64,000 nucleotides of DNA from Rugalucina vietnamica (GCA_964017185.1 OZ024876.1:11099726-11163725), one strand, 5' to 3'; counted from the first letter of the stretch, positions 33,601-44,672 are shown. Program-made: numbers and translations. The notes: generated by a model not told the origin, from the sequence alone.

Positions 33601-34160
33601 ACAGTCTGTATGTATACGTGTAACAGTTCAAACTCTGACCAGGCCTGATCTGTGTCCAGACTAGTTTTTGCAAAGCTGATCAGCAGATGACACTGGAAGA
33701 TAAAAAATCTTTAGATGTAACCAATTTTGGAGGTTTAAGAACCAACTTTTAATTTAAGGGGAGTTGTAGTATCTTTCTATATTTGCAGTAATTAACATAC
33801 ACTTTGAGAATGCCTACAAAGCCCCGCATTAGTGGCAGTATTTCTGCAGTACTATTAAATAAAGGCTTTAATAAAATTAGAAGACAAAGCTCCTGTTTCA
33901 TGTAGCTATTTTGGTCATAAGAACTCCCTAAATCAATTCATATTATAAAAGAATGTTAATGTGGCACAGTTAGGAAAAAGGCATGTCCTAAATGCTTTGA
34001 TGAAACTGGGCTCAGGCTTTTCAATTCTTGGTAAGCTAAACTTTGTGTGTACCAGTATTGTACCATGTTAATTTTGAAATTTCATAATTTCAACAACAGA
34101 AAAAACAACAGTAGTATTTTGACATCTCTCTATGTATAGCTTTTGCCTTGTAATCAATAA
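33601..34160. other. Intergenic, nothing recognised
   Basis: No exon or repeat seen. Confidence 0.4.
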
Positions 34161-34166
34161 CAATTT

Positions 34167-34394
34167 AGCCATGTCATGAGAAAACCAATAGTCTGCATAT
34201 GTGAAAACAAAGACGCAGGTCAGCTGCGAAGCTGATCAGCACCTTTGTTTTCGCTACAGGGATACCAGTAGCATGATTCCTCTTCTTCCTAAATCCAAAA
34301 TTTCAAGCTTCTAGCCATCTTCTGTGACTACACAGACCGGTTTGTGTTGGACCTGTTCGAAAACCATATTGTTCGTTTTCTCATGACGTGGCTC
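34167..34394 (-). mobile_element. MITE family M1, copy
   Basis: AGCCATGTCATGAGAAAACC at left (first G lost) and CATGACGTGGCTC at right. AATTT flanks the right, CAATTT the left. Confidence 0.85.
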
Positions 34395-34437
34395 AATTTA
34401 TGTTATGTGACATATATTAGTGCACAGATAGAGAAAT

Positions 34438-34671
34438 GAGCCACCCCATGGGAAAACCAACAAATTGCATAGGTGAAAACAAAGACGCAGATCAGCTTCG
34501 CGGTAACCGCGAAGCTGATCAGCGCCTTTGTTTTCGCTACAAGGATAGTACAATTTCTCTTCTTTCTAAATCCAACATTTCAAGCTTCTAGCCTGCTTCC
34601 GTGCTTGTACAGCCCGATTTGTGTTGGACCTGTTCGGAAACCACATTGTTGGTTTTCCCACGAGGCGGCTC
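34438..34671 (-). mobile_element. MITE family M1, complete copy
   Basis: Ends GAGCCACCCCATGGGAAAAC and CACGAGGCGGCTC; duplication AAAT at 34434..34437 and 34672..34675. Confidence 0.95.
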
Positions 34672-34774
34672 AAATTATTGATGTCAATTCTTCAGTGCAT
34701 GTTGACTTGTATGAATCATAATCATGATTTCTGTGTTATATGTGGAATAAAGTTTTCATTCTCTACCATAAATC

Positions 34775-35042
34775 ATTATTTATGATTCCCATTACGAAAC
34801 ATGCCCATGTAATATACTGAATTTTCTTAAGTTGTAAAAATTTCAGTAGAAAATTTTTGATATTTTTTCTTATTTTTGCTCAAAACATAGATTGTGGGTA
34901 GACGTTAGAACCGCCTGGGTGAGGCGGTTCTAACGAGTACCCAGAACCGCCTCGGTGAGGCAGTTCTAACGAGTACCCACAATCTATGATTTAGAGCAAA
35001 AATAGGAAAACAGGTATACCCCTGCAATCCCCATTTTCACTA
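34775..35042 (+). repeat. M2 palindrome, tandem double core
   Basis: CTTATTTTTGCTCAAAACAT, ATTGTGGGTAGACGTTAGAAC, then two successive hairpins, CCGCCTGGGTGAGGCGG and CCGCCTCGGTGAGGCAG, each closed by TTCTAACGAGTACCCA, then CAATCTATG and GAGCAAAAATAGG. The right flank (ATACCCCTGCAATCCCCATT) is split by the element at 35043. Confidence 0.85.
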
Positions 35043-35872
35043 CACTCAGGGGCACTTCTAACGCAACACTTACTTTTTTGGACATAACTAAAAAATCAAT
35101 TAACCGTTCTTATTGAAATTTTCAACAAATTTAATTCATCAATTCATGTTTACTTTCTGTAATTTTCAAAACAATCGATGATTTACAAAGCAATAAATTA
35201 GATCTTTATATCATATGACTGAAAAACAAAAAGTCACAATAATCCGGTTGGACTGATGAGTAAAGTTATTCGGATATCACAGTAGTGAAGTTTGTCATAG
35301 TCAGTTAACATCCTGTATGTCCAGAATGGGCCTGGACGACACAGGAGCTCCTCCTCCCCATAAACAAAACTTATTTATTTCATAACGAGTCCTTGTGGGA
35401 TGTTTCTCTTCTCATCCACAAGGATCTTCTTCAGTTACTGCGGATTTCTTGAAACAACACCGTGACGGTGATACTGCACACGCTAGTTTTTAAACGCATC
35501 CCGGAGGTGACCAATAACGCTACTTATTGGACTTTAATATCACATCATATGATTTTTTATTGCTTGAATACCTATTTGCAAGCTCGTGGGGTTGGGGATA
35601 CGGGATACGAGCTTGATATGATACTTTTTTGAGACACGCTATGATACTATTAAATTCGCCAATGGCGTGGCTTTTTTGCGACTTTTCATTTTGGAGTCTT
35701 GTTAGATAAATTTAATATTTTATAAGTTGTGGACAATCAATTTCGATGAAAAACACAGACAACACGCAAGCATAATTGATTTATGTTTGAGGAAAATTCC
35801 AATAAATTTTGTGGTTTAATTTTTTAGATTTGATGAAAAATGTAAGTGTTGCGTTAGAAGTGCCCCTCAGTG
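35043..35872. mobile_element. 830-bp TIR element with TA duplication in M2 flank
   Basis: 31-bp terminal inverted repeats with one mismatch: CACTCAGGGGCACTTCTAAC at left, complementary to GTTAGAAGTGCCCCTCAGTG at right. TA lies on both sides (35041..35042 and 35873..35874). The M2 flank at 33255 gives the unoccupied version TTTACTATATAAAAGT. The TA duplication fits the Tc1/mariner group; no transposase frame was seen. Confidence 0.9.
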
Positions 35873-35944
35873 TATATAAAAGTGGGGTTTAAGGGGGTAT
35901 ATGTTTTCCTGATGCTGTGAAGCTTGTAACGTTCTCTGTTCATT

Positions 35945-36150
35945 CAGTCAAATAATCAGTGGGTCTAGTGTTAAGAGCCCTAGACTGAAATTGAAGTCCT
36001 GCGTTCCAACTCCAGTGGTATTGAGTTCTGACAGCAAGCAAGACGCATGAACTCCCAAAAGTACTGAGTACTGGGCTACTGGCTAAATACACAGAAAAAG
36101 GTAGCTGAAAAATTGATTAGGAAATTGAATGGCAAATCAAACAAAAATGA
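35945..36150 (+). mobile_element. tRNA-derived SINE
   Basis: GTGGGTCTAGTGTTAAGAGC (A-box region) and CTGCGTTCCAACTCC (B-box region), with a tail CAAATCAAACAAAAATGATA. Diverged. Confidence 0.6.
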
Positions 36151-36182
36151 TAAAAACCTATCCTAAGTCAACACCAGGCTCA

Positions 36183-36423
36183 GAGGTTATAAAACCGTTT
36201 TCATGCTCAACTCAGCTGAGCATTAAATTTAAACTGCTCATAAATACCAAAATCATGAAGTCCAAATATATATATTATAATTGAAGGTTTAGAAAGGCAA
36301 AGCGTGTAATTTATCTTGCTTATAAATTTTAAAATGCCAACAATTGTTGGCATTTTAACATTTATGAGCAGGATAAATTATAGTCTCAGCTGAGCTGAGC
36401 TTGAAAAAGGTTTTATAACCTCT
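36183..36423. mobile_element. Palindromic TIR element, copy 2 of 2
   Basis: AGAGGTTATAAAACC and GGTTTTATAACCTCT at the ends; ATGCTCAACTCAGCTGAGC mirrored by CTCAGCTGAGCTGAGC; inner palindrome AATGCCAACAATTGTTGGCA. The middle carries about 60 bp absent from the copy at 29719. Confidence 0.75.
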
Positions 36424-36599
36424 GGGCCAGGTCCTGGTCTGATGACGTGTAATTTGAAGGTACTTGCAGATCTGAGACTGAACTTGCTTTATAAAGTAAG
36501 GATAGAAAAAACAGGAATTGATCCAATCAAATTTAGAAACCCAAACCAAAAGACACCAGGCAGGAAAGGAATGACTAATGGCAACCAAATTTATCCAAA

Positions 36600-36765
36600 T
36601 CACAAAGTGAGCTTGTAGGATGGTACTTGAGCTGGCGTCTGTGCGTGCGTCTGCCTGTCCACACTTTCAAACAAAAATATCTCTAAAGGCCATTGAGCCA
36701 ATTGCAATCAAGTTATATATATATGTATGTGAAGCATCATTGAGGTTGCGGAAAGATAGATCAGC
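36600..36765 (+). repeat. Degenerate Helitron-like 5' part
   Basis: GTGAGCTTGTAGGATGG, GTGCGTGCGTCTGCC microsatellite and TCAAACAAAAATATCTCTAAA follow the order of the array 5' ends, without full units. Confidence 0.45.
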
Positions 36766-37300
36766 TGGCTGTCACTCCGCTCCACTTCGGTATCTCGTTC
36801 CAGCTTAGCATAGGTTGCATTTAAACCAATGTCGAACTGATTGCGGATTTCGTAAGCGACTTGCAACTTAGTTTTTTTGCTATTAATCATATTATTTTTG
36901 TTATGCATTTGTACCAGTGGCAAAGATCTTACAGTAAACATATAAAATTTCCTAAAAAATTTAAATTAATGTAGAAAAACAAACAATTTTCGACTTTGAG
37001 TCGCTAATTCTGCAGTAGTCTCCCTTGATTTATTCATAGATATCTTTGAAATTTTCCATACAAAAATGAAGTATTTTATGATTCTGTATACTTTAACAAC
37101 TAGAATATTTGTAATTTATGTCATATATGCAAGAAAAGATCTAACATAAGTTAGAATAACACAGTTCTTTAGTTTTGCTGAATTTTTCATTTTCGACCAA
37201 GGGCTGAATATATCCCATTTCCGTCGGTATGAAGAGGTTTAACGGAATACCGATGGAAATATTCAGTCTAGCGGAAAGAATGCATTAGGTTTTGGACCAG
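36766..37300. other. Intergenic, nothing recognised
   Basis: No exon or repeat seen. ATTTCCGTCGGTAT (37219) and ATACCGATGGAAAT (37247) form a local inverted pair. Confidence 0.4.
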
Positions 37301-37317
37301 GTCAGATCAGAAATCTG

Positions 37318-37536
37318 CATACATGTGATGAGTCTGAAAGAGGAATCAGGGAGATTTTTGTTTCATTTCAGGGAGATTTTTGAAAAATGTATAGAATATA
37401 TAGGAAAATTCCCGATTCATTTCAGGGAGGTTCTGAATTTTTGTTAAAAAAGTGATACAATTTAAAAGGATTTTAACCAGTTTTACGGCTCATTTCCTGG
37501 AGTCTCCCTGATGATGAGGGAGGTATCACATGTATG
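37318..37536. mobile_element. hAT-type MITE with AGGGAGATTTTT repeats, copy
   Basis: CATACATGTGATGAG at left and ATCACATGTATG at right; inside, TTTCAGGGAGATTTTTG repeats three times. Same family as 47034..47252. Confidence 0.6.
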
Positions 37537-37559
37537 AATCTGGTTTCCATGGCAATGGA

Positions 37560-37970
37560 TAGCTCCCATAGACTTACAATGGGAAAAACAATTAAAAATG
37601 CAAGTTTTGCCCTTCAAATGATATTTTAACATTTTCCCCATTCAAATACATGGGCTGCATATGTTGACCTTGCTGTAAAACAGGTCAAGGTTATCCCAGG
37701 GTCATGATTTATACAAACATTCTAGAGCTCCATTTCCTGATGCTTCATGAAGAAGAAGTAGATTTTTATTAAAGGTTTTTGCTATTTATAGCCCTGGCAG
37801 CCATCTTGGTCATCTTTCATTCCCCCCTTCCTAATGATGCTCACATAAAGTTTGGCTTTGATTGGCCAAGCGGGTTCAGAGAAGATGTTTGAAATTCTTG
37901 ACGGACACCTGGTGCCTGCCTATCCTATATTAGCTCACTGTGAGCCGAACTTCAGCACAGGTGAGTTATA
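37560..37970 (-). mobile_element. Helitron-like 5' end plus one unit
   Basis: On the minus strand it begins TAACTCACCTGTGCTG, passes a short CGTCAAG stretch and CTGAACCCGCTTGGCCAATC, AAGATGGCTGCCAGGGC, and ends within the first unit. No 3' hairpin. A stand-alone fragment next to H4. Confidence 0.65.
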
Positions 37971-38346
37971 AAAACATTTGACATTGAGAACTATTTAAAG
38001 TATAAATAAGTGATGCAAATCCTTAAGTGTTTTCCTGCATATTTTTATATAACTCCAGCATTTTCCTGTACAGCATTTTCCTGTCTTTTCCCGTCATTAG
38101 GTGTTTTCCAGTCTTTCTAGTAACCCAGTGTCATAATGCAACAGTAATTTACTAGTAGACAAAAGTGACTACATCAGCAGAATAATGTCAATTTGACATT
38201 TCAAATAATTCCTAAATCATACGTCAGAATTCTAAATAATGGGACATAATGATCCAACTGACTAGAACGCCTGCATGCATGCAGTGTATAAGGTTTGATC
38301 TGAGTATTGTGTGTAGATGGTGGATTGACAAAGTCAACAAAATTAA

Positions 38347-40090
38347 CCGCAGGACCAATGGTCCTATAAATGCTCCCCTGAGATCTGAGATACATATATA
38401 TACCAATAAATTTGTTTGACTATAATGTTCATATACATGTATTTAGCCCCAGGGCAGGGTCAGAATAACCCCTGGGGTCAATTTCTTTTTCAAAATCATA
38501 AATATTCTGTCCATAATAAAATTGCCCATTTCAATGGAAGTTTTTCCCTTCAATGACATTTTAGCAGCTTTCTGCACTATATGACCTATGTTGACCTTGC
38601 CTTAAAATTTGTCAAGGTCATCACAGGGTCATGATTTATAAACACATTTTAGTAATCTAGTCCCAATTGCTACATGTCTATTTTCATTGCAATAGGTTTA
38701 GCAGTTCCAGAGAAGAAGATTTTTGAAGGGATTTTACCTTGTAATGGCATGGCGGCCATCTTGGTCATGTGACCTTGATTATTAACATACACATTGGTTC
38801 CCGCTTCCTAAAAATGCTTCATATAAAGTTTGGCTTTGATTGGCCAAGTGGTTTCAGAGAAGGAGATCTAAGAATGTTTTTGTAACATACATGTATATTG
38901 CCCAGCGGTGGGCGCAGACTAACCCCTGGAGTACACGTTTTCAGAATTATTATTATTCTAACTGCCAATTTCCTGCAAGTTTTCACCTTCAAATGACATT
39001 TTAACAGTTTTCGCCATAGAAATGCATGGGCGACCTTGTTGACATTGTCGTAAAATAGGTCAAGGTCATCCCAGGGTCATAATTTATATATACATTGAAG
39101 TACTCTGGTCACTGCTGCTGCATGCCCAGTTTTGTTGAAATCCGTTCATCAGTTCCGGAGAAGATTTTTAAGGGTTTTTACCATATATGGGCATGGCGGC
39201 CATCTTGGTCATGTGACCTGGATTATTTACAAACACATTGGTTCCCCCTTCCTGTAGATGCTCCATGCATGGGGGGCCTATGTTGACCTTGCTGTAAAAT
39301 AGGTCAAGGTCATCTCAGGGTCATGATTTATAAACACTTAGTACTTTAGTCCCTGATGCTTCATGCGAAGTTTCGTTGCAATCGGTTAAGTGGTTACGGA
39401 TGATCAAGAAGATTTTTTAAGGGTTTTTAACATATATATGGGCATGGTGGCCATCTTGGTTATGTGACCAGGATTATTTATAGATACATTGGTTCCCCCT
39501 TCCTTTAAATGCTCCATGTAAAATTTGGCTGTAATTAGCCAAGCAGTTTTAGATAAGAAGATCTTTGAATATTTTTAGTAATTTACATGTATATTGCCCT
39601 AGGATGGGGGCAGACTGACCCCTAGGGTCCAAAATTTTTCAGATTCATAAATCATTTCCTGCAAGTTATTCCCTTCAAATGACATGTTAACAGTTTTCCC
39701 TATTCTAATGCATGGTGGGCCTATGTTGACCTTGCCTTAAAATAGGTCAAGGTCATCTCAGGGTCATGATTTATAAACACATCGTAGTACTTTAGTCCCT
39801 GATGCTTCATGCCAAGTTTCGTTGAATACGGTCATGTGTTTCCGGAGAATAAGATTTTTGAAGGGTTTTTACCATATATGGGCATGGCGGCCATCTTGGT
39901 CATGTGACCTGGAATATTTATAAACACATTGGTTCCCCCTTCCCATAGATATATATAAAATTTGGCTTTGATTGCCCAAGTGGTTTCAGAGAAGAAGATC
40001 TTTGAAAATGGTGGACGCTGGACGGACGGACGCCGGATCATGGCCATCCTTCAAGCTCACCTTGTGAGCCTAATGGCTCAGGTGAGCTAA
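38347..40090 (-). mobile_element. Helitron-like array H4 (minus strand)
   Basis: Right end (its 5' end) AGCTCACCTGAGCCATTAGG with inverted partner, then GTCCGTCCGTCCAGCG; units of about 450 bp with TGGCCGCCATGCCCATATAT; left end is the hairpin AGGACCATTGGTCCT. The CTGG after the hairpin is changed. Four units, older than H5. The 5' end lies about 160 bp from the SNRNP35 stop codon. Confidence 0.8.
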
Positions 40091-40094
40091 TAAA

Positions 40095-40156
40095 TACAGA
40101 ACTGCATATGAGGTATGATATTTACTACAGAACTGCATATGAGGTATGATATTTAC
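40095..40156. repeat. 31-bp direct tandem duplication
   Basis: TACAGAACTGCATATGAGGT plus ATGATATTTAC occurs twice head to tail (40095..40125 and 40126..40156), between H4 and the SNRNP35 stop codon. Confidence 0.95.
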
Positions 40157-40249
40157 TCCGGTCTTTTGTCAATGCTTACACAACTTAATACAATCTCCCC
40201 AGCCCTTAGTAATGTTTTGCTACCCTATCCACATGAAGGCCAAGAGGTT

Positions 40250-41053
40250 TCAATATTTTCCTTTTCTATGACTGTCTCTGTCCTTGGAATGCCGTCTTTC
40301 ATGTGACCTTGACCTATTTCTATACCTTGACCTGTCTCTATCTCGTGACCTTTCCCTTGACCTTTCATCTCTTTCTCTAGATCTTTTATAATCATGTGAC
40401 CTGCTCTGATCAAGTGATCTGTGTCTGTCTTGCCATTTGCCACTTTGCCTTTCATGATTTCTAAACCCTCCAGCTCTGTCCGACTCAACATTTTTCAGCC
40501 TCTCTCTAAAAGTACTACCCTGGGGTAATTTATCATGATCAACCACTATAGGTTTACGAAAAGGCCTGTCCTTCCCACCAAATCGAAGCTGTCCAGACTC
40601 TTTTTTACCCCCAATACCACCGCCTAACCTGCGAGGAATCCAACCTTTCATTGTTCTTTCACATTCAAAGTCAACAAAAATCTCCATATCATCAAGAATC
40701 ATCTTGTCTGCATGCCTTTCTGCCCTAGTAGCTGAACTCGGCTTCTCATATTCAATAAAAGCATAACACCTTGAATGCCCTGTCACAATATCTCGGACTA
40801 GTCTAAGATTTTTTATTTCACCATACTCAGTGAAAGCACTTTCAAGCATTTCCTCATCAGTGTTAGGACTCAAACGGGCTACAAAGATGGTACAGTGTGG
40901 ATCACCTTTGACGTCTTTGTTTGGCTTGTATTTGGCAGTCATAGCTCGGAATATCGCTCTGTCATGAGGATCCACATCAGTTCCATCAATGCTTCCTGCT
41001 TTTAAAGCATCATACTCTCGTGGGACTGCAGACCAGCTTGATAAATCCATCAT
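40250..41053 (-). CDS. SNRNP35: U11/U12 snRNP 35 kDa protein
   Basis: Subunit of the U11/U12 di-snRNP of the minor (U12-type) spliceosome; the U11 counterpart of U1-70K. 267 aa in one exon. Residues 15-35 hold EYDALKAGSIDGTDVDPHDR, almost identical to the vertebrate protein. One RRM spans about 53-132: RNP2 TIFVARL and RNP1 CYAFIEYE. It is followed by the diagnostic block GWIPRRLGGGIGGKKESGQL and RFGGKDRPFRKPI. The C-terminus (from about 210) is an Arg-Ser/Asp/Glu-rich tail (RSRERDERSRERSRDRDRSR) like U1-70K. The start was taken as the first Met of MMDLSSW; a splice acceptor (TTTTTTCTGATTACAG) ends 6 bp upstream, so a non-coding 5' exon lies further right. No clear polyadenylation signal before H4. 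Confidence 0.97.
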   Translation of the reverse strand: MMDLSSWSAVPREYDALKAGSIDGTDVDPHDRAIFRAMTAKYKPNKDVKGDPHCTIFVARLSPNTDEEMLESAFTEYGEIKNLRLVRDIVTGHSRCYAFIEYEKPSSATRAERHADKMILDDMEIFVDFECERTMKGWIPRRLGGGIGGKKESGQLRFGGKDRPFRKPIVVDHDKLPQGSTFRERLKNVESDRAGGFRNHERQSGKWQDRHRSLDQSRSHDYKRSRERDERSRERSRDRDRSRYRNRSRSHERRHSKDRDSHRKGKY

Positions 41054-41058
41054 AATTG

Positions 41059-41070
41059 TCTGTAATCAGA
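41059..41070 (-). promoter_or_regulatory. 3' splice site of SNRNP35 5'UTR intron
   Basis: On the minus strand TTTTTTCTGATTACAG precedes ACAATT-ATGATGG. The polypyrimidine-AG just upstream of the start codon predicts a 5' untranslated intron. The upstream exon could not be placed. Confidence 0.6.
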
Positions 41071-41122
41071 AAAAAACTTGACTGTTAATGTTAATGTGCT
41101 CCTTTTTGTTTAAAATCAAATT

Positions 41123-41345
41123 GAGCCCATGCGTGACAAAACCAACAATTTGGGTTTCCGACCAGGTCCGACACAAACCGGGTTGTACAGTCACAGGAGC
41201 AGGCTAGAAACTTTAAATTTCCGATCTAAGAAGGAGAGGGATGTAACGAAAACAAAGGTGCTGATCAGCTTTGCAGTTACTGCGAAGCTGATCTGCACCT
41301 TTGCTTTCGCCTATGCAGCTTGATGGTTTTCCCATGCAGTGGCTC
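41123..41345 (+). mobile_element. MITE family M1, copy in SNRNP35 5' intron
   Basis: Ends GAGCCCATGCGTGACAAAAC and CCATGCAGTGGCTC; duplication AATT at 41119..41122 and 41346..41349. It lies about 50 bp from the inferred splice site. Confidence 0.85.
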
Positions 41346-41349
41346 AATT

Positions 41350-42184
41350 TTAAGTTGGAATCTTTACAGTATCAAGTAAAAAGGTGCCTGAGACTCTTAA
41401 GGTCTCTTTATAAGATAGCTTCATGATAAAGGAATCAGATTATATGTTCAGAACTATAGGCAAATTTGTAATTCAAATAACCTACAATATTTCAATCATC
41501 TGATTTTGAGTCAGCATATTAAACATTTGATAAATACAAAGTAATAATGTGGAATACTGTTATATCATATCCCGATACAACCAGTTTTCCATCGCCTAAG
41601 AGGTATTTTGCCTTGCTCTATTTTGTCTCATCACTAATTCCTGATATTTTTGTTTTATATCATCTATCAGCCCATGTGTAATAAACCAAGAACAATAAAT
41701 ATTAAAATTTCCTCCTTTGTGTCTGGGATGGCCTGATAATATGGAGGTGGCTGGAGGTAGGCCTTTTCAGAATTTACTAACCTATTTTGCCAGGGGTAAA
41801 ATGTATATGGCACATACAATAAGAACTGAATGCATTTCTGTTGTTGGGGCAAAGCCTAACAGAAGCAATAAACAGCAAAATGATTTTGAAAATAAGCAAG
41901 CAGTCCGACAAACAATTGCAATTCATACAAGGTACATGTCACTGAATGGGCTGTTGAATTACTGGGGGTAGGGTTGGGAATATTAGTATAGAAAATGTTT
42001 TACACTTCCATCAGAGACAAAGAAATTACATTTTCAAGAGAAACTATGCTTCGCTATCATGTAGATGATAACTGTTGTACATGGCTATGTGGTGCTTTAT
42101 TTAACAATTTTTTAAACTTTTATTTGATAATTTTAAAAATTGATGGAAACAAAGAAAACTGTCATAAGGACGGTATATATCAAC
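41350..42184. other. Upstream of SNRNP35, nothing recognised
   Basis: The 5' exon and promoter of SNRNP35 should lie here or beyond but cannot be placed. Open frames at 41717..41971 and 41995..42201 have no recognisable domain. Confidence 0.35.
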
Positions 42185-42186
42185 TA

Positions 42187-42531
42187 CCGTATTCGTTCTA
42201 ATAAGCGCACATGCTCCAATAAGCGCACACCCTGGTTGTTTCCCAAAAACATATAATACATAAGCACACACTGCTCGACTAGCATACTGGTATTTTATAC
42301 CAATACCGTATTAACTGCATTACAACTGAACCTTAAATGATCAAACACCATTTTTGCAACATTTGGAATTCTTAAATGACACTATGGTTGATATGTTTGA
42401 CATGATTATTAAAGCAGTTTATACTTTGTTTTTGTTCGTAGTGTTCCCTTATTAGAACGAAATTTTGTGACCTTAACTTTCAGTTATTTTGAAAAGTTAA
42501 GCGCACTGTGCGCTAATTAGAACGAATACGG
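42187..42531. mobile_element. MITE with TA duplication (345 bp)
   Basis: CCGTATTCGTTCTAATAAGC at left, complementary to GCTAATTAGAACGAATACGG at right, TA on both sides (42185..42186, 42532..42533). Arms are about 30 bp with GCGCACA continuing inward. Fits pogo/Tc1-type MITEs. Confidence 0.9.
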
Positions 42532-42534
42532 TAT

Positions 42535-43934
42535 TTGCTCTAAAATTATTTCATTCAATAAGCTTTGAAATTTTATTGTGTAGCAATAGTAACCGAAATC
42601 ACTGTGGATAAAAAATATTTTTAAATTATGAAAATTTGCTCAACAGTTTAGAAATCATAGCCATGGAAACAGGCATAAATTTTGGTAATTAAAAGTCCTA
42701 GGAAACAGGGTCTTCAAACAGTTCATAATGTCATTTTTAATAGTTACCACTGAACTTTAACAGCTAAAAGAAAAACACTACCTAATAGGGCTATCCCTGC
42801 TGAAAACAATGATACCCCAACAGCTGCAAAATTCAGTGCATCAAGATTTTTATAAGGCAAAGTCTTAGGTGGTCGAAAATAAGAAGTGGTCGAAGGTAGG
42901 TTGTGTGAGGATAAGTGAGCTTGATTGCTAACTCGGAACTATATAACCCGGATATGGTACTGCCAAATGTAAATTTATGCTGTCTCTGCTTGATTTTGAG
43001 TATCGCAAAATGCATGGATCACCAGGATGGTCTAAACTGAGTTTTTAAAAGTGACAACTAAGGCTCAAATACTAGTTCAGATGATTTACATGCAAGCATT
43101 TCCTATCTGCTACTATGCAAACCTGACCCTGGAAAATTCCAGATTGCCTCAAAGAATAAACATGTAAAGGAAAAATTTATGTCTCAGAAAAAAGTAAATT
43201 TACCAGATAGTTTTGCTGTAAAAATAGCAAAAAAAAAAAAATTGATTTAAAATGACCTAAAATTGTAAATTGTGTACAGCATGCTGCCATTTTGGATTTA
43301 TTGGATTAGGGCGTGGTCTTTCTTGACATGGATTAAAATATTGTCCAACCATTTGTTTATGCTTATGCAAAATTTAAAACAGAAATTACATCATAATAAA
43401 AAATCAGATATTTTCGGCTGATTATATGTTAAAATTGAAGACTAAAGATTGGTCAACTTTGGAGCTTTTAGTAATCTATAGGGATCCCTGGTTTGAACCA
43501 ACAGGGCTTTCTCTTTCATGTGTTACTAAATTTAACCTTGAATCTAAAAGCCAATTTAAGCGCAAGCAAGGTAAAAATACCTACTCTAAGCATTGGCTAC
43601 TATGATAAATACTGAGTAACAGGGTATGATGATTATTGCCTGGAATATTGGTTGTTCAAAATTGACATGCAAATGGCAGACAGATTTGTTGTTGGTAGTA
43701 ATATTTGACAAAGCATATCTTCTTTATTTGTAGATCAACAAATGATTTCAGAATTGGAAAATAAAGACTCATTTCAATTTTGTTCTTTAAATTTGAAAGC
43801 TGCACAACTATTAAAACGAAACTATAATGATATAATAATCTTTATTTATAGTCGCCCATTTCTTTCATCAATCATTGTAAGCACAGTAGAGCTTTTATTG
43901 CGACTTTTTTAAGAACATATATACACTATATACA
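42535..43934. other. Intergenic, nothing recognised
   Basis: AT-rich, no exon or repeat recognised. Confidence 0.4.
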
Positions 43935-44394
43935 TTAAGCTGTGGAAATGTGACCTGCTCAAGACCACAACAGACGCCCGGGAACAAGACAACTCACCGA
44001 CAAGACAACTCACCGACACGGTTTTTATTTTGAGACAATTCACCGACACTTCTGAAGACAATTCACAAACACTTTTATTCAAAGTTAATGACTTGCAGAT
44101 TGGCGATCATACACTCCCTATTATTGCAAAGACAGTTTTATCACATTTTCATCGACAAAAACAGTGAGACAATTTACCGACAGATTAAAGCTTTTTAAGG
44201 CAATTTATCAGCAGATAAAAATTTGAAAGCAATTTTAAGGTGATTCACCAACAGATGAAATTAAGATTTGATACAAAATCTTTCGGTGAATTGTCTCAAA
44301 AATCATGTCGGTGAATTTGATTAAAGGACACTTTAAATTTTGTTCAGTTAAGGAACAATCTGGTACCAAAATTATTTGTGTTACCAATTTTATT

Positions 44395-44441
44395 TTTTTA
44401 TTTTTTTTTTTTTTTTTATTTTTTTTTTTTTTTTTTTTTTG
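44395..44441. repeat. T-rich tract
   Basis: Nearly pure T over about 45 bases. Confidence 0.9.
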
Positions 44442-44497
44442 CATTTTCACTGCCTGTCTTATGAATTATTGGAAAATGCCTGTGTACTGTATAAAAT

Positions 44498-44672
44498 AAA
44501 AAGGATAATTTTATTTGCTTTTTTCGGTGAATACCAAATATATTTCATCTCGTGAGTTGAAAACATCAAAATTTTCACTCGTGCTGTGCACACGTGAAAA
44601 TTCTGATGTTTTCAACACACTCGATGAAATATATTTGGTATTCACCGAAAAAAGCAAATATCCTATATATAT
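44498..44672. repeat. Long near-perfect palindrome inside the Mutator-like element
   Basis: Arms of about 70 bp: TTCGGTGAATACCAAATATA, TTTCATCTCGTGAGTTGAA, AACATCAAAATTTTCAC on the left, mirrored by GTGAAAATTCTGATGTTTT, CACTCGATGAAATATATTTG, GTATTCACCGAA on the right, around GCTGTGCA. Likely a foldback element nested within the older one. Confidence 0.85.

Noticed and set aside
34473-34721. Recurring frames such as [20 protein letters not shown] in several places
   Set aside because: These are translations of the M1 central palindrome and interior; they occur in both orientations and have no start or domain.
41717-42201. Two open frames upstream of SNRNP35
   Set aside because: No recognisable domain; the peptides look like chance translation of AT-rich DNA.
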